DNA of 64,000 bases from assembly GCA_015489175.1 (NCBI GenBank), contig WGAI01000059.1, positions 22,286 through 86,285 on the forward strand. The letters are read 5' to 3'. Made by a program: the position numbers and the translations under genes. Of this stretch, positions 40,643-50,456 are shown piece by piece. Position 1 is the stretch's first letter. Each line of letters begins with the position of its first letter. Source of the DNA: Caldifarciminota bacterium. Lineage in GTDB: Bacteria; Hydrothermota; Hydrothermia; B15-G9. The notes beneath the pieces are model-generated. The model was not told the DNA's origin and did not search any database. It saw nothing but the letters and a program-made list of their open reading frames with translations.

Positions 40643-41146
40643 ATGGGAATTGAGGAAAAGGTTAAGGAGAGGCAACTAAAGGCGACCAACATTTTCATAG
40701 CTTCATTTATCGCGGGTCTTAATGAGATGGGACTCCTGAACCAGGCGAATGTGCTATGGGCGTCACGGCGGGCAGGCCGGTCCCTGAGTGAATGCGCAAG
40801 GATCAGGGGATTTGTGGATCAGGCTCCCGCTGATGTTTACGAGAAGGCCAAATTTTTCCTCGAAAAGCTTGTCGAGATGCTCGATTTGGCCGTTCGCAAG
40901 GAGATAAAGCTTGAAGGTAACATACTTAGCATAAAAATCTACAAAAACACATGTAAATTCTGTCCCAAGGGAGTTGGTGGGGCACAGCTTGAAGGCACAC
41001 TTTGTCCGTATCCAGGTATGATGCACGAGTATCTAAAAAAGTTGCTTGAGGGGCAGGCTACTGTGGAAATGGTGACCCATGAAAGGGCGCCTATGGTTCA
41101 GGACAATGAGGGGTGCCACATAGCGTTCAAGATAATACCTGCCTGA
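40643..41146 (+). CDS. V4R-like cysteine-containing protein (partner of Roadblock gene)
   Basis: KNTCKFCPKGVGGAQLEGTLCPYPGMMHEYLKKLLEGQATVEMVTHERAPMVQDNEGCHIAFKI resembles the V4R C-terminal Cys pattern. Confidence 0.6.
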   Translation: MGIEEKVKERQLKATNIFIASFIAGLNEMGLLNQANVLWASRRAGRSLSECARIRGFVDQAPADVYEKAKFFLEKLVEMLDLAVRKEIKLEGNILSIKIYKNTCKFCPKGVGGAQLEGTLCPYPGMMHEYLKKLLEGQATVEMVTHERAPMVQDNEGCHIAFKIIPA

Positions 41147-41150
41147 TTTC

Positions 41151-41175
41151 AAAGGGCGGCCGAAGGCCGCCCTTT
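41151..41175. terminator. Bidirectional hairpin between convergent genes
   Basis: AAAGGGCGGCC-GAA-GGCCGCCCTTT. Confidence 0.88.
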
Positions 41176-41183
41176 CGCCATCC

Positions 41184-42098
41184 TTAGCCTTTCAGCTTTT
41201 CCATCATCATTGGAATGACCTCGAACAAATCCCCGACTATGCCGTAATCGGCGTATTGAAATATTGGAGCTTGCGGGTCTTTGTTGATAGCGATTATCGT
41301 CTTCGACGAGTTCATACCAGCGATATGCTGCATGGCACCTGAAATGCCGCACGCAATGTAAACTGAGGGCGACACTACCTTTCCGGTCTGGCCCACCTGA
41401 TGTGAATGGTCGATCCATCCCTCATCCACAGCGGCACGGCTTGCACCGATCGCAACGCTCCCGTAACCCAGTTCGTTGAGCAAAGCGGCGAACTTGCGCA
41501 AAAGCTTAAACCCTTCAGGGCCGCCGACACCTCGACCACCAGCCACGATAATGTCGGCTTCGGTTATATCGACCTCGTTGCCCTCCCTTGGGATGGTCTC
41601 TGTGAGCTCAACACCTTCGTTCGCAAGAATTTCTATTTTTTCCACATTGACTTTGCCAGAGAGCTCGCCCCCGTATTCAAAACTTTTAGGACGCACAGTC
41701 GCAACTACGGGGGAGACAACCGGTTTAAAGAGCGCCCTTATCTTGTTGCTCAGAATCTCGCGCTTAAATCCGTTATCTTCTAAATCAACGATGTTAGCGA
41801 AAAATGCGCCGTTGAGTGCAGCCGCAAGAGAGGCTCCCAGCCAATTGCCCCATTTTGTCCCCGGTAAAAAGACGATGTCAAATTTATTCTCTGTTATGAA
41901 ATCTGCTATAGCCTCGAATTTTGGCGGGAAATGCGGGGTATTCATGAGGTGGAGCTTGCCGCCGAAATCGGCCGATGCGGGCTCATCGAATGCAGCGAAT
42001 TCCACATCCTGCGTAACCTTGAGCGCTGCTCCAATCGCATCATAGCTGGCGGATCTGATGTTTCCGTCTCGAATTTCAAGGAAAACGAGCGCTTTCAC
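41184..42098 (-). CDS. etfA: Electron transfer flavoprotein alpha subunit
   Basis: GGRGVGGPEGFKLLRKFAALL...GASRAAVDEGWIDHSHQVGQTGKVVSPSVYIACGISGAMQHIAGM. Confidence 0.96.
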   Translation of the reverse strand: MKALVFLEIRDGNIRSASYDAIGAALKVTQDVEFAAFDEPASADFGGKLHLMNTPHFPPKFEAIADFITENKFDIVFLPGTKWGNWLGASLAAALNGAFFANIVDLEDNGFKREILSNKIRALFKPVVSPVVATVRPKSFEYGGELSGKVNVEKIEILANEGVELTETIPREGNEVDITEADIIVAGGRGVGGPEGFKLLRKFAALLNELGYGSVAIGASRAAVDEGWIDHSHQVGQTGKVVSPSVYIACGISGAMQHIAGMNSSKTIIAINKDPQAPIFQYADYGIVGDLFEVIPMMMEKLKG

Positions 42099-42853
42099 AG
42101 CACACCTCCTTTCTTGAGTGCCTCGAAGAACGGCTCAAAATCATCAAAGATCTGCCTCTGGCGGCTTCTCGCATATTTTTCCACCCTGACTACTTCGGCC
42201 TCGCCCGAATGCAGCTCAGAAGGCTCTATCACCTCAAGTTTGGCCCGTTTTGCCTTCATGACACCCCTGAACGACGGCAGTCTCGGCTGATTTAGCCCCT
42301 TATCGCAGCTTAGCAAAGCGGGAAGGGTCACTTTGTAACTGCTCTTGCCCCAATCCTCTTCCCTCTCAACAAAGGCAACACCATCATCGACCGAAAGGCC
42401 GGTTATGGATGGGACGAACGGAATGCCCAGCATGGCTGAAAGGTAGGCCGTGACACCGCCCCTTTGCATGTCCGTTGATATGTTCCCCGCAAGAATTAGG
42501 TCGAACTTACGCTCACTTAGCACATCCGCAAGATGACGGGCTATCCCCATCGCACCGAGCCAGAAATAGTCGCTGCGTTTGATCATGATACCGTGATCGA
42601 CACCCATTGCAATGGCGTTCCTCAACGCCTGTTCCGCGTGCTTATCGCCCACCGATATGGCTGTCACATTGCCTCCAAACTTTTCTTTCAGCTGAAGGCC
42701 TGCCTCTATCGCGAACTCATCGAACGGATTGGTTATGAACATCACATTTTCAAGGTTGACCTTCCCATCAGTAACGGTAATGCTCTCTCCGGTATCAACA
42801 CCGCCACGAACCAGCACAAAGATGTCCATCTTTTCCTCCTTGTTTGGTTGCAA
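42095..42853 (-). CDS. etfB: Electron transfer flavoprotein beta subunit
   Basis: NPFDEFAIEAGLQLKEKFGGNVTAISVGDKHAEQALRNAIAMGVDHGIMI; GNISTDMQRGGVTAYLSAMLGIPFV; start probably 42829 (MDIFVLVRGG). Confidence 0.95.
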   Translation of the reverse strand: MQPNKEEKMDIFVLVRGGVDTGESITVTDGKVNLENVMFITNPFDEFAIEAGLQLKEKFGGNVTAISVGDKHAEQALRNAIAMGVDHGIMIKRSDYFWLGAMGIARHLADVLSERKFDLILAGNISTDMQRGGVTAYLSAMLGIPFVPSITGLSVDDGVAFVEREEDWGKSSYKVTLPALLSCDKGLNQPRLPSFRGVMKAKRAKLEVIEPSELHSGEAEVVRVEKYARSRQRQIFDDFEPFFEALKKGGVL

Positions 42854-43036
42854 ATTTTCATGACAATGCCCTTACCTGGCAACTACATGCGAAAAGATTT
42901 GCACTTGACCTCTCTTTTATCCAAATTTGTTCGCGGAATAAAACATGTGAACAGTAGAACAGAGAAATTTCATTGCATGATAAGACTTTATCGGTCATAT
43001 TTTTAAAGTGCTATTATCATACTTGCAGGTTTGCAA

Positions 43037-43420
43037 CTACTCACAATCGGGTTTACCCTTTGAAAGCTTTTTGAGTTCCTTATGGATCTCGGTTATTTTC
43101 CATTCGATAGAGGAAAGTATCCAGAGCTCGAAATGATTGGCTCTCATAAGCTGATGGACGATGTATATTATCTTGAATGAAATTATGCCTATGGCAAGGT
43201 CTATGACAGCGAACCTGAGTCCATCTTCGACAAATATTGATATGACAAGGGAGATTATGACGAGGATTGTGAACAGGATGTTTGCGAACCGGGAATTAAA
43301 ACTCGGCACGCCGCCTATGCGTCCTACAATCGAGCGCACTCGTTCCTTCTCCTTTTTGAATGCCTCGATCTCTTCAAGGAGCTCCTGCAATTCCTTGTCC
43401 AATTTAGACTTGTCCATCAA
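43037..43420 (-). CDS. Small coiled-coil plus two-TM hypothetical protein
   Basis: N-terminal ELQELLEEIEAFKKEKERV and two hydrophobic segments. Confidence 0.65.
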   Translation of the reverse strand: MMDKSKLDKELQELLEEIEAFKKEKERVRSIVGRIGGVPSFNSRFANILFTILVIISLVISIFVEDGLRFAVIDLAIGIISFKIIYIVHQLMRANHFELWILSSIEWKITEIHKELKKLSKGKPDCE

Positions 43421-43489
43421 ATCACCTCCATTGGAGGACGAGGATATGACAGAAAACGACTTTATTCAAGATTTAAAAGGGGTGTAATC

Positions 43490-46400
43490 ATGAGGAAATT
43501 CATATTCGGTGCAATAATGGCTCTGGCAGTCGCAGGGCAAGCCGCGGCAGATGACGCGGTGTATGTGATAATCGTTCCTGATTCGTTGGTGGAACAGGTC
43601 AGGCCTCTCGCAGAGTGGAAGATGAAGAAGGGGCTTCCGACAAGGATAGTCCCGCTATCTGAGTGTGGCAGCAGTCCATCCAGCATAAGAAACTATTTGG
43701 TAGAAGCTTACTCGTCATGGACTCCACAACCGCGCTATGTGCTTCTTGTAGGCGACCCTGACATAATACCGTTCGGCAATGTGGATGGAATAAACACGGA
43801 CAGCTACTACGCAAATGTGAGAGGCGATTTCAAAAACGAACTGATAGTGGGTCGATTCTCAGTAGCCACAGCTCAACAAGCGGCATACATGGTGTATAAA
43901 ACCGTCATGTATGAAAGTGCTCCTTTTATGGACGACACGCTGTGGTTTATGAAGGGCATGACGATTGTCCGAGAGGACGGCGATCAGGACGATTCGCTTT
44001 ACTACTGGTATGACGCTCGGATGGCGCACAGGTTATGGCGGGATCGGGGCTTTGTGCACATAGATTCGCTCTCGAGGTTTCGTGGGAACAACGCCAACGA
44101 CATCCTCAATGGGCTGAATGACGGCAGAAGCATAGTGATATTCAGGGGACAGTCTGTGGGGCACTGGTGGAGCCCATTCGATGTCAATGTTGACAACATG
44201 CAGCCGAGCTACAAATGGCCATTCGTTATAGGAGCCACATGCAGGACTATCTCGCTCGGCGGCGAGCACAATATGGACAAGGAATTCACTCTGGCAGGTA
44301 ATATCGACAATCCTAAAGGAGCGATAGGGTATTTTGGCACAACCACTGTGACCAGTCATGGCGCATGGCGAAGGAGCTATGTCACAAGAGGTTTTTTGCT
44401 TGCTATGTATGGTATGGATGAACCCAAAACACTTGGGGAGGCCGCAGAGGCAGGCAGGATGTATCTGTATCAGCAGACAGGCACACTTCAGGACTATTAC
44501 GGGTTCCAGCTTATCGGAGATCCAGAGTTGAATCTGTGGACGCACACGCCCATGAGGCCCATCCTAAGCTATCCATCTGTCGTCAGGTTCAACATGGATG
44601 ACACGGTCACTGTAGCGGTCCATTATCCTGACGGCACACCTGTCACAGCCGCTCTTGTCTCAATTCACACAAGGGACAATTCAGATGTTTACGAATTCGG
44701 CTACACGGATAACAACGGCAGAATCTCACTTGTCATTCATCCCCATACAATCGACACGCTTGAGCTCGCAGTCTCCGGTAAAAACCTCATGCCAACATTC
44801 AAGAACATATTGGTCATCACGGAAGGGCCATACTTGACATTGCAGGACGATAGTGTATCCGAGAATTACGGCAACCTTGACGGCTATCTGAACCCCGGAG
44901 AGAGAGCTATTCTTGCAGTTAAATTCAGGAATGTGGGGATGGATACCGCAAGAGGGATCAACTTTAGGTTAACCACAGAAGACACAGGCTATGTGACCTT
45001 AATAGATAGTCTGGAGTATGTGCCTCAAATCGGGCCCGATGAGATAGTGGAGATAGATTCTGCGTTCTTGTTTGAAGTTAGCAGCTCATTACACAAATCG
45101 GCTGACCTCCACTTTATGCTAACGGCGACTGACGGCAGTGGCGACACATGGCGCATGGATCTGCCTCCCGTTCATGTCTATACGCCGATGGCTGATATCG
45201 AGACCATCGTGATAAATGACTCCGCACAGGGGAACGGTGATGGGAGGTTAAGCCCCTTAGAGCATTTCAACCTGTTACTGAATATCCGCAACGCCTCACC
45301 GACGGGGGTTGATAGCCTTACAGGCAGCGTTCTGTATGAGGGCAACGAGATAATCCCCGTCACAAACACGGCATGGTTCGGCAGGTTTGAAGGAGATACT
45401 TCCGTCTGGGGAACCCCTGTTGAGATGATAGTTTCTAACACGGCAAGCGCAGGTGACACTGTTACGATCAGAATTGAGCTGATAGGTGAGGGGGTTACCT
45501 ATTCCTATGTGGACACGGTGGAGTTAACCCTTGTCATCGGCACAACGCACGATCCATACGGGCCGGATCAATACGGTTATTGGGCATACGACAACACCGA
45601 CAGCTCTTCCATGCTCGCCCCACAGTTCCAGTGGTTCGAGATTGCGCCATCGGCGGGTGGGCCTGGCGAGATAGTGAGTGAAATAACCAACGAGGACGCC
45701 GATACTGTGACCGTAGCGCTGCCGTTCAGGTTCAAGTTTTACGGCCTGACTTACGACTCTATTGGACTGTGTTCCAACGGGTTCATGGAGTTCCAGCGCT
45801 CATCTTACAGGTTCGGAGATAACGCTCAGATACCCAATACAGGGCCGCCGCGCAGGATGCTGGCTCCTTTCTGGGACGACCTCGATCCTTCGCTTGCGGG
45901 TGACATCTACCAGTATTACGATGCGGAAAACCATCGCTGGATCGTTGAATTTTACCAGGTCGCACATTACGGCATGAGTAACATCAGGGAGACATTTCAG
46001 GTTCAGCTTCTGGATCCAGCTTATTATCCGACACCGACAGGCGATGGAATCATTTTGTTCCTCTACGACCATGTGAGTGATGCAAGTTCTGCCACGATCG
46101 GCATCGAGGACCACACAAACACGCGTGGCATACAGTATGTGTTCAACAACGACTACCACATCTCGTCCGCACCGATCGAGGACGGGCGAGCAATCATGTT
46201 CTCGACGCAGCTTCCGGCTTACTATCCAATGCCAAACATCAACCTCCTTGAAGTCAATGTGAGCGACACCGTCAACGGGAATGGAAACGGGCTGCTTGAG
46301 CCGGGCGAAACCTTTGCGATCACGGTTCTTCTGGCAAATGTGGGTGGGATAACTGTCCACGATATTATCGGATCGTTGACGAGCGACGATCCTGATATCT

Positions 46401-46882
46401 CAATCTTAATGGGAACAGCGAATTTTGGTGATATCGACTCCCTTGGAGGCATCACATCGAACGAAACGCCGTTTATCGCACGGCTACGGGATACGGTATC
46501 AGACACAACTATAACGATGTTACTTCACATCACATCTTCTGACCCCGCCTATGAAAATGACTTTACGATAGAGCTGAGCAATCTGCTTCAAGGCATATCC
46601 GAGGATGGTGCAGAAGCGGTCAAATTTATGGCACCACGCATTGAAAACGGCGTAGCTCAAAATCTTCTGTTGATAAGTTTCTCCATACCAAAGAGCTCGA
46701 AGGTAGGCGTTGAACTCTTTGACGCATCGGGAAGGCGAGTTATGGCGACGAAACGGCAGCTTTATTCCCGCGGCAGTCACACGATTTCAGTACCTGTAGC
46801 GGGATTTAGATCAGGCGTCTATTTTGCGGTGGTGCAGATAGGCGATATGCGGTTCTCACGCAAATTTGTAGTCTTGAGGTAG
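43490..46882 (+). CDS. Secreted C25 (gingipain-like) peptidase with type-IX-like C-terminal sorting tail
   Basis: VYVIIVPDSLVEQVRPLAEWKMKKGLPTRIVPLSE...YVLLVGDPDIIPFGNVDGINTDSYYANV...IGATCRTISLGGEHNMDKEFTLAG...GYFGTTTVTSHG; C-term LFDASGRRVMATKRQLYSRGSHTISVPVAGFRSGVYFAVVQIGDMRFSRKFVVLR. Confidence 0.93.
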   Translation: MRKFIFGAIMALAVAGQAAADDAVYVIIVPDSLVEQVRPLAEWKMKKGLPTRIVPLSECGSSPSSIRNYLVEAYSSWTPQPRYVLLVGDPDIIPFGNVDGINTDSYYANVRGDFKNELIVGRFSVATAQQAAYMVYKTVMYESAPFMDDTLWFMKGMTIVREDGDQDDSLYYWYDARMAHRLWRDRGFVHIDSLSRFRGNNANDILNGLNDGRSIVIFRGQSVGHWWSPFDVNVDNMQPSYKWPFVIGATCRTISLGGEHNMDKEFTLAGNIDNPKGAIGYFGTTTVTSHGAWRRSYVTRGFLLAMYGMDEPKTLGEAAEAGRMYLYQQTGTLQDYYGFQLIGDPELNLWTHTPMRPILSYPSVVRFNMDDTVTVAVHYPDGTPVTAALVSIHTRDNSDVYEFGYTDNNGRISLVIHPHTIDTLELAVSGKNLMPTFKNILVITEGPYLTLQDDSVSENYGNLDGYLNPGERAILAVKFRNVGMDTARGINFRLTTEDTGYVTLIDSLEYVPQIGPDEIVEIDSAFLFEVSSSLHKSADLHFMLTATDGSGDTWRMDLPPVHVYTPMADIETIVINDSAQGNGDGRLSPLEHFNLLLNIRNASPTGVDSLTGSVLYEGNEIIPVTNTAWFGRFEGDTSVWGTPVEMIVSNTASAGDTVTIRIELIGEGVTYSYVDTVELTLVIGTTHDPYGPDQYGYWAYDNTDSSSMLAPQFQWFEIAPSAGGPGEIVSEITNEDADTVTVALPFRFKFYGLTYDSIGLCSNGFMEFQRSSYRFGDNAQIPNTGPPRRMLAPFWDDLDPSLAGDIYQYYDAENHRWIVEFYQVAHYGMSNIRETFQVQLLDPAYYPTPTGDGIILFLYDHVSDASSATIGIEDHTNTRGIQYVFNNDYHISSAPIEDGRAIMFSTQLPAYYPMPNINLLEVNVSDTVNGNGNGLLEPGETFAITVLLANVGGITVHDIIGSLTSDDPDISILMGTANFGDIDSLGGITSNETPFIARLRDTVSDTTITMLLHITSSDPAYENDFTIELSNLLQGISEDGAEAVKFMAPRIENGVAQNLLLISFSIPKSSKVGVELFDASGRRVMATKRQLYSRGSHTISVPVAGFRSGVYFAVVQIGDMRFSRKFVVLR

Positions 46883-46889
46883 TGGGGGT

Positions 46890-46918
46890 TTCGGGCGGGA
46901 GCGAAGCTCCCGCCCGAA
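46890..46918. terminator. Bidirectional hairpin between convergent genes
   Basis: TTCGGGCGGGAGC-GAA-GCTCCCGCCCGAA. Confidence 0.88.
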
Positions 46919-46919
46919 C

Positions 46920-47498
46920 TCAATTTGCCGGCACCCAGCTGTTTATGAGCTGTATTGCCCGATCGGTCTGGCCATCAAGGTAGAGTTTTAATCCATCGTA
47001 GGCTGTCGGAAAACCTGCCCGCAAAGTCTCAAACTCATCGTCCGTGAATTCCGACAGCACATAGTCCCTCAAGCTCATCCCCTGTGGCGGTGCTCCTATG
47101 CCCAGACGGAGGCGGGGGACTCTATAATCGCCGAGGTGATAGAGCACAGATTTAAGACCGTTGTGGCCGCCGTCACTGCCTTTTAACCTGAATCGCATTT
47201 TGCCCAGAGGCAAGTTGACATCGTCCAGAATTATTACCAGCTCGCTGAGGTCAGAGATACCATAAAGTTCGATTATCTGGACAGCTGCCACACCGGAATT
47301 GTTCATGTATGTGGTGGGTTTTAAGATGGCAAATTTTGAGTGTTCCCCCTCTGCGATCCAGAAATCGCCCTTGCCGGGCCTGAACTTAAGCCTTTCCCGA
47401 TACGCAATGTAATCGGCGAGCATCCAGCCTGCGTTGTGACGGGTAAACGCATATTCATCTCCGGGATTGCCGAGCGCCAGCAAAAAGAGGTGTTCCAT
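46920..47498 (-). CDS. pth: Peptidyl-tRNA hydrolase
   Basis: LFLLALGNPGDEYAFTRHNAGWMLAD; KPTTYMNNSGVAA; GSDGGHNGLKSV. Confidence 0.97.
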   Translation of the reverse strand: MEHLFLLALGNPGDEYAFTRHNAGWMLADYIAYRERLKFRPGKGDFWIAEGEHSKFAILKPTTYMNNSGVAAVQIIELYGISDLSELVIILDDVNLPLGKMRFRLKGSDGGHNGLKSVLYHLGDYRVPRLRLGIGAPPQGMSLRDYVLSEFTDDEFETLRAGFPTAYDGLKLYLDGQTDRAIQLINSWVPAN

Positions 47499-47500
47499 AG

Positions 47501-47998
47501 CTATTTGGTTGATGGAACTACATACATCGTATCGATATCTATATTCGTGAGGTCTTCTCCGCTCACAACAATGGAATCAGGAACAGTCACTATGATGGAA
47601 TCGGCTATCGTGTCGGGATGACCAAACCAGCCAATTGGGTCAGCAGGATCAGGCATCAGGTTGTTGTTCGTGTCCGCTATGGCGAACAGGTAGTAAACCC
47701 CGTTTTCCACTCTGTAAATCGTGTAGTTGCCATTTTGATCAACTATCATCCCGTTGGCGATGTCTATTCCACCTGTATCAGAAGGCGATGTCATAAGAAA
47801 TACAAATGTGTGCGGATATGTATGTTGCCCATCATAAGTGACTTTACCTGATACCGTCACTCCACCTATTACCTCCCGTAGGTCGCATGAGCTCACCATC
47901 AGGCTCATTGCAATTAGCACCGTTATTACAGCAAATTTTTTCATTTTATCCCTCCTTTCGGTTTGGTTGATAAATGTCCCTCTGGGAATCCCCACCAC
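47501..47998 (-). CDS. Lipoprotein with carboxypeptidase-regulatory-like/transthyretin-like beta domain
   Basis: Lipobox LMVSSCD; VSGKVTYDGQHTYPHTFVFLMTSP...GNYTIYRVENGVYYLFAIADTNNNLMPDPADPIGWFG; start likely 47944 (MKKFAV). Confidence 0.75.
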   Translation of the reverse strand: MVGIPRGTFINQTERRDKMKKFAVITVLIAMSLMVSSCDLREVIGGVTVSGKVTYDGQHTYPHTFVFLMTSPSDTGGIDIANGMIVDQNGNYTIYRVENGVYYLFAIADTNNNLMPDPADPIGWFGHPDTIADSIIVTVPDSIVVSGEDLTNIDIDTMYVVPSTK

Positions 47999-48138
47999 AC
48001 AGCTGCAACGAACGGCATAAACAACGGTGAAAGAATTATACTATACAGGCTCAACGAAAATAAACGGCCAGAGCTTCACATTTGGCGGCTCTGATACAGT
48101 TCGTTATCCAGCAATTCGATCAAAAACAAGGAGGGAAG

Positions 48139-48801
48139 ATGGAGATCAGATACATCCTCTTTTCCGAGAACCCGCCGGATTGGAACATGGCAGCCGACGA
48201 ATACCTTTTCAGGCAATTTATGGACGGTAAGGGGTTGCCATCTGTTAGGTTCTACGGATTTAAACCTGTGTCCGTGACTCTCGGTTACCATCAGAAAAGG
48301 GTGCCGGGGATATTCAAGAAGTATCCAGCCGTCAGACGCCCAACTGGCGGCCGTGCGGTGCTGCACAACGGGGATCTGGTGTATTCCGTTGTGGGTTCAC
48401 ATCAAGACGGCTATTTTGCAGGCTCCATTTTCGAGACATACAGAAAAATTGCCACCCTGCTTGTGAGAGCGTTCAGGAAACACGGCTACCCGGTTGAACT
48501 TGCGCCCGGCTCGCCACAGACGCACACCGAACTGTGTTTTGACTCGACAACGCGCTATGAAATTACGCTCAACAGGAAGAAAATCGTCGGCGCCGCTCAG
48601 GTGAGACGCAAGCATGCGTTTCTCGAACAGGGATCCATACAGTTTTTTGAGATCGATCGCACGGTGCTGTCACAATCAATCATCCATGAATTTGAAGAAG
48701 AGGGCTTCAGGATAATCGAGCGTCCTTTTTCGGACGCGGAGATCGAGGAAATACGAAAGCTGTTGCCTCTTTACCCGGTCATAGAGCCCGTTTTCGAGTA
48801 A
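48139..48801 (+). CDS. lplA: Lipoate-protein ligase A family
   Basis: MEIRYILFSENPPDWNMAADEYLF; VRRPTGGRAVLHNGDLVYSVV; GAAQVRRKHAFLEQGSIQF. Confidence 0.93.
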   Translation: MEIRYILFSENPPDWNMAADEYLFRQFMDGKGLPSVRFYGFKPVSVTLGYHQKRVPGIFKKYPAVRRPTGGRAVLHNGDLVYSVVGSHQDGYFAGSIFETYRKIATLLVRAFRKHGYPVELAPGSPQTHTELCFDSTTRYEITLNRKKIVGAAQVRRKHAFLEQGSIQFFEIDRTVLSQSIIHEFEEEGFRIIERPFSDAEIEEIRKLLPLYPVIEPVFE

Positions 48802-48812
48802 CTAAAAGCAAA

Positions 48813-49421
48813 TCAGTCAGTGCCAGCTGCCCATTCGTTAAAAGCTGCTAAGATTAACAACACCAAACTCAGAATTAGCAGATACACTTCAGATTTTGTC
48901 AATTTCAATTCCTTGAGGCGCATTACTTTGCGAAATCTTGTGCCTCGCCATCTATCTGCATAAAACATGGTAAGCCCGACAGTGGCTGCACATGCAAGGA
49001 TGTAGCTGGAAAACTCCAAAAATCCGATTTTCAGAAACATCGTCCATCCGTAAGTTGTTCGTGATGAAATGGAGCCGCTAAAGGAGTTTGAACCTGCCAT
49101 CAGCCCCATAATTGCCGTGTTAGCCCAGATAGGCAAATAGCCGAATGGCAGGGATCGAACGCGAAACATATTGGCAACGATTATCATCGAAACGAGCATG
49201 AGGTTGAAAGCTATCGTTTTTAAAACCTGCGTGACAAAAGTATGTTCTTTCCCCAAAGCAACATTGGCCACGAGGGGAAAATCTTTTAAAGCCCCCTCTG
49301 GCAGCACATATAATCCGAAAATGTATGTCACGGACAACAGAACGACAAAAACTGCATAAGAGCTCAAAATTCTGACAGCGAGATTGTGGTCTGTTAATGG
49401 ACTCGTGGCAAAATAGTTCAT
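48813..49421 (-). CDS. Membrane protein, possibly SpoIIM-like
   Basis: Multiple TMs; SMIIVANMFRVRSLPFGYLPIWANTAIMGLMAGSNSF. Confidence 0.6.
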   Translation of the reverse strand: MNYFATSPLTDHNLAVRILSSYAVFVVLLSVTYIFGLYVLPEGALKDFPLVANVALGKEHTFVTQVLKTIAFNLMLVSMIIVANMFRVRSLPFGYLPIWANTAIMGLMAGSNSFSGSISSRTTYGWTMFLKIGFLEFSSYILACAATVGLTMFYADRWRGTRFRKVMRLKELKLTKSEVYLLILSLVLLILAAFNEWAAGTD

Positions 49422-49442
49422 TTTAAGCTGATGAACAGGATT

Positions 49443-50456
49443 TCAGCATATTCTTGGCAGTGCTTCGCCGATAGGTTTCGTTATGATTTTCGTGGTGCCA
49501 AGCGATGTATTCATAACCACCTTGTCACCATGTTCTTGAGTAACCTGTCCGATTATTGCAGCATCCTTGCCGAGGGGATGGCTCCTCATCTTTTTCAGAA
49601 TTCTCTCAGCTGAATCGGGTTTCACGACCATCAGCACTTTGCCCTCGTTGGCTACCTCGATAGGCTCAATGCCGAGCAGTTCAGACACGGTTGCCACCTC
49701 AGGTGTTATCGGGATATCGGATTCGTTTATTTCAACTCCAAACCCGGTCGCGACTGCGATCTCGTTTAGAGTCATGGCAAGCCCGCCGCGCGTCGGGTCG
49801 CGCATGAACTTGATGTCGGGCGAAAGAACAGAGCTTATGAGATCCCATAGGGGTGCCACATCGGATGCAATCTCACCTTCAAACTGGAGCCCTTCCCTTT
49901 GAAGCATCACCGCAAAACCGTGCAGTCCAATCGGCCCGTTGATGAGCAGGAGGTCACCGGGCTCAATCCGATCCATCGAGGGCGCAGGCTCCGTCTCAAT
50001 GATCCCGATTCCGGACATGGAGATGTAGATCTTCTCGGCTTTTCCCCGCTCAACCACCTTTGTGTCGGCGGTCACAAGTGGGACGCCAACTTCGTTGAGC
50101 GTCGAAGCCATTGACTCCACAATCAACTCAAGTTCGTCAAAGGACAGCCCCTCTTCAATTATGAACGCTGCAGATAGTGACATGGGACGCGCGCCCATTA
50201 CGGAAAGGTCGTTCACCGTGCCGCTCACAGCCAGTCGTCCTATGTCGCCGCCGCTGAAAAAAATTGGCTTTACCACAAAACTATCCGTCGTGAACGCAAA
50301 TTTTCTGTTTGTTATATTCAGAATTGCGGAATCGTCCATGCTATCAAGGTAAGGATTTGAAAAATGCCTGCGAAAAACCTTCTCGATCAACTCTTCCGTT
50401 CGCCTGCCGCCTCCACCATGGGAAAGCAGCACTCTATCTGTATTTGAAATACGCAT
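49443..50456 (-). CDS. hypE: [NiFe] hydrogenase maturation protein HypE
   Basis: DRVLLSHGGGGRRTEELI; GDIGRLAVSGTVNDLSVMGA; DPTRGGLAMTLNEIA; C-terminal PRIC. Confidence 0.98.
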   Translation of the reverse strand: MRISNTDRVLLSHGGGGRRTEELIEKVFRRHFSNPYLDSMDDSAILNITNRKFAFTTDSFVVKPIFFSGGDIGRLAVSGTVNDLSVMGARPMSLSAAFIIEEGLSFDELELIVESMASTLNEVGVPLVTADTKVVERGKAEKIYISMSGIGIIETEPAPSMDRIEPGDLLLINGPIGLHGFAVMLQREGLQFEGEIASDVAPLWDLISSVLSPDIKFMRDPTRGGLAMTLNEIAVATGFGVEINESDIPITPEVATVSELLGIEPIEVANEGKVLMVVKPDSAERILKKMRSHPLGKDAAIIGQVTQEHGDKVVMNTSLGTTKIITKPIGEALPRIC

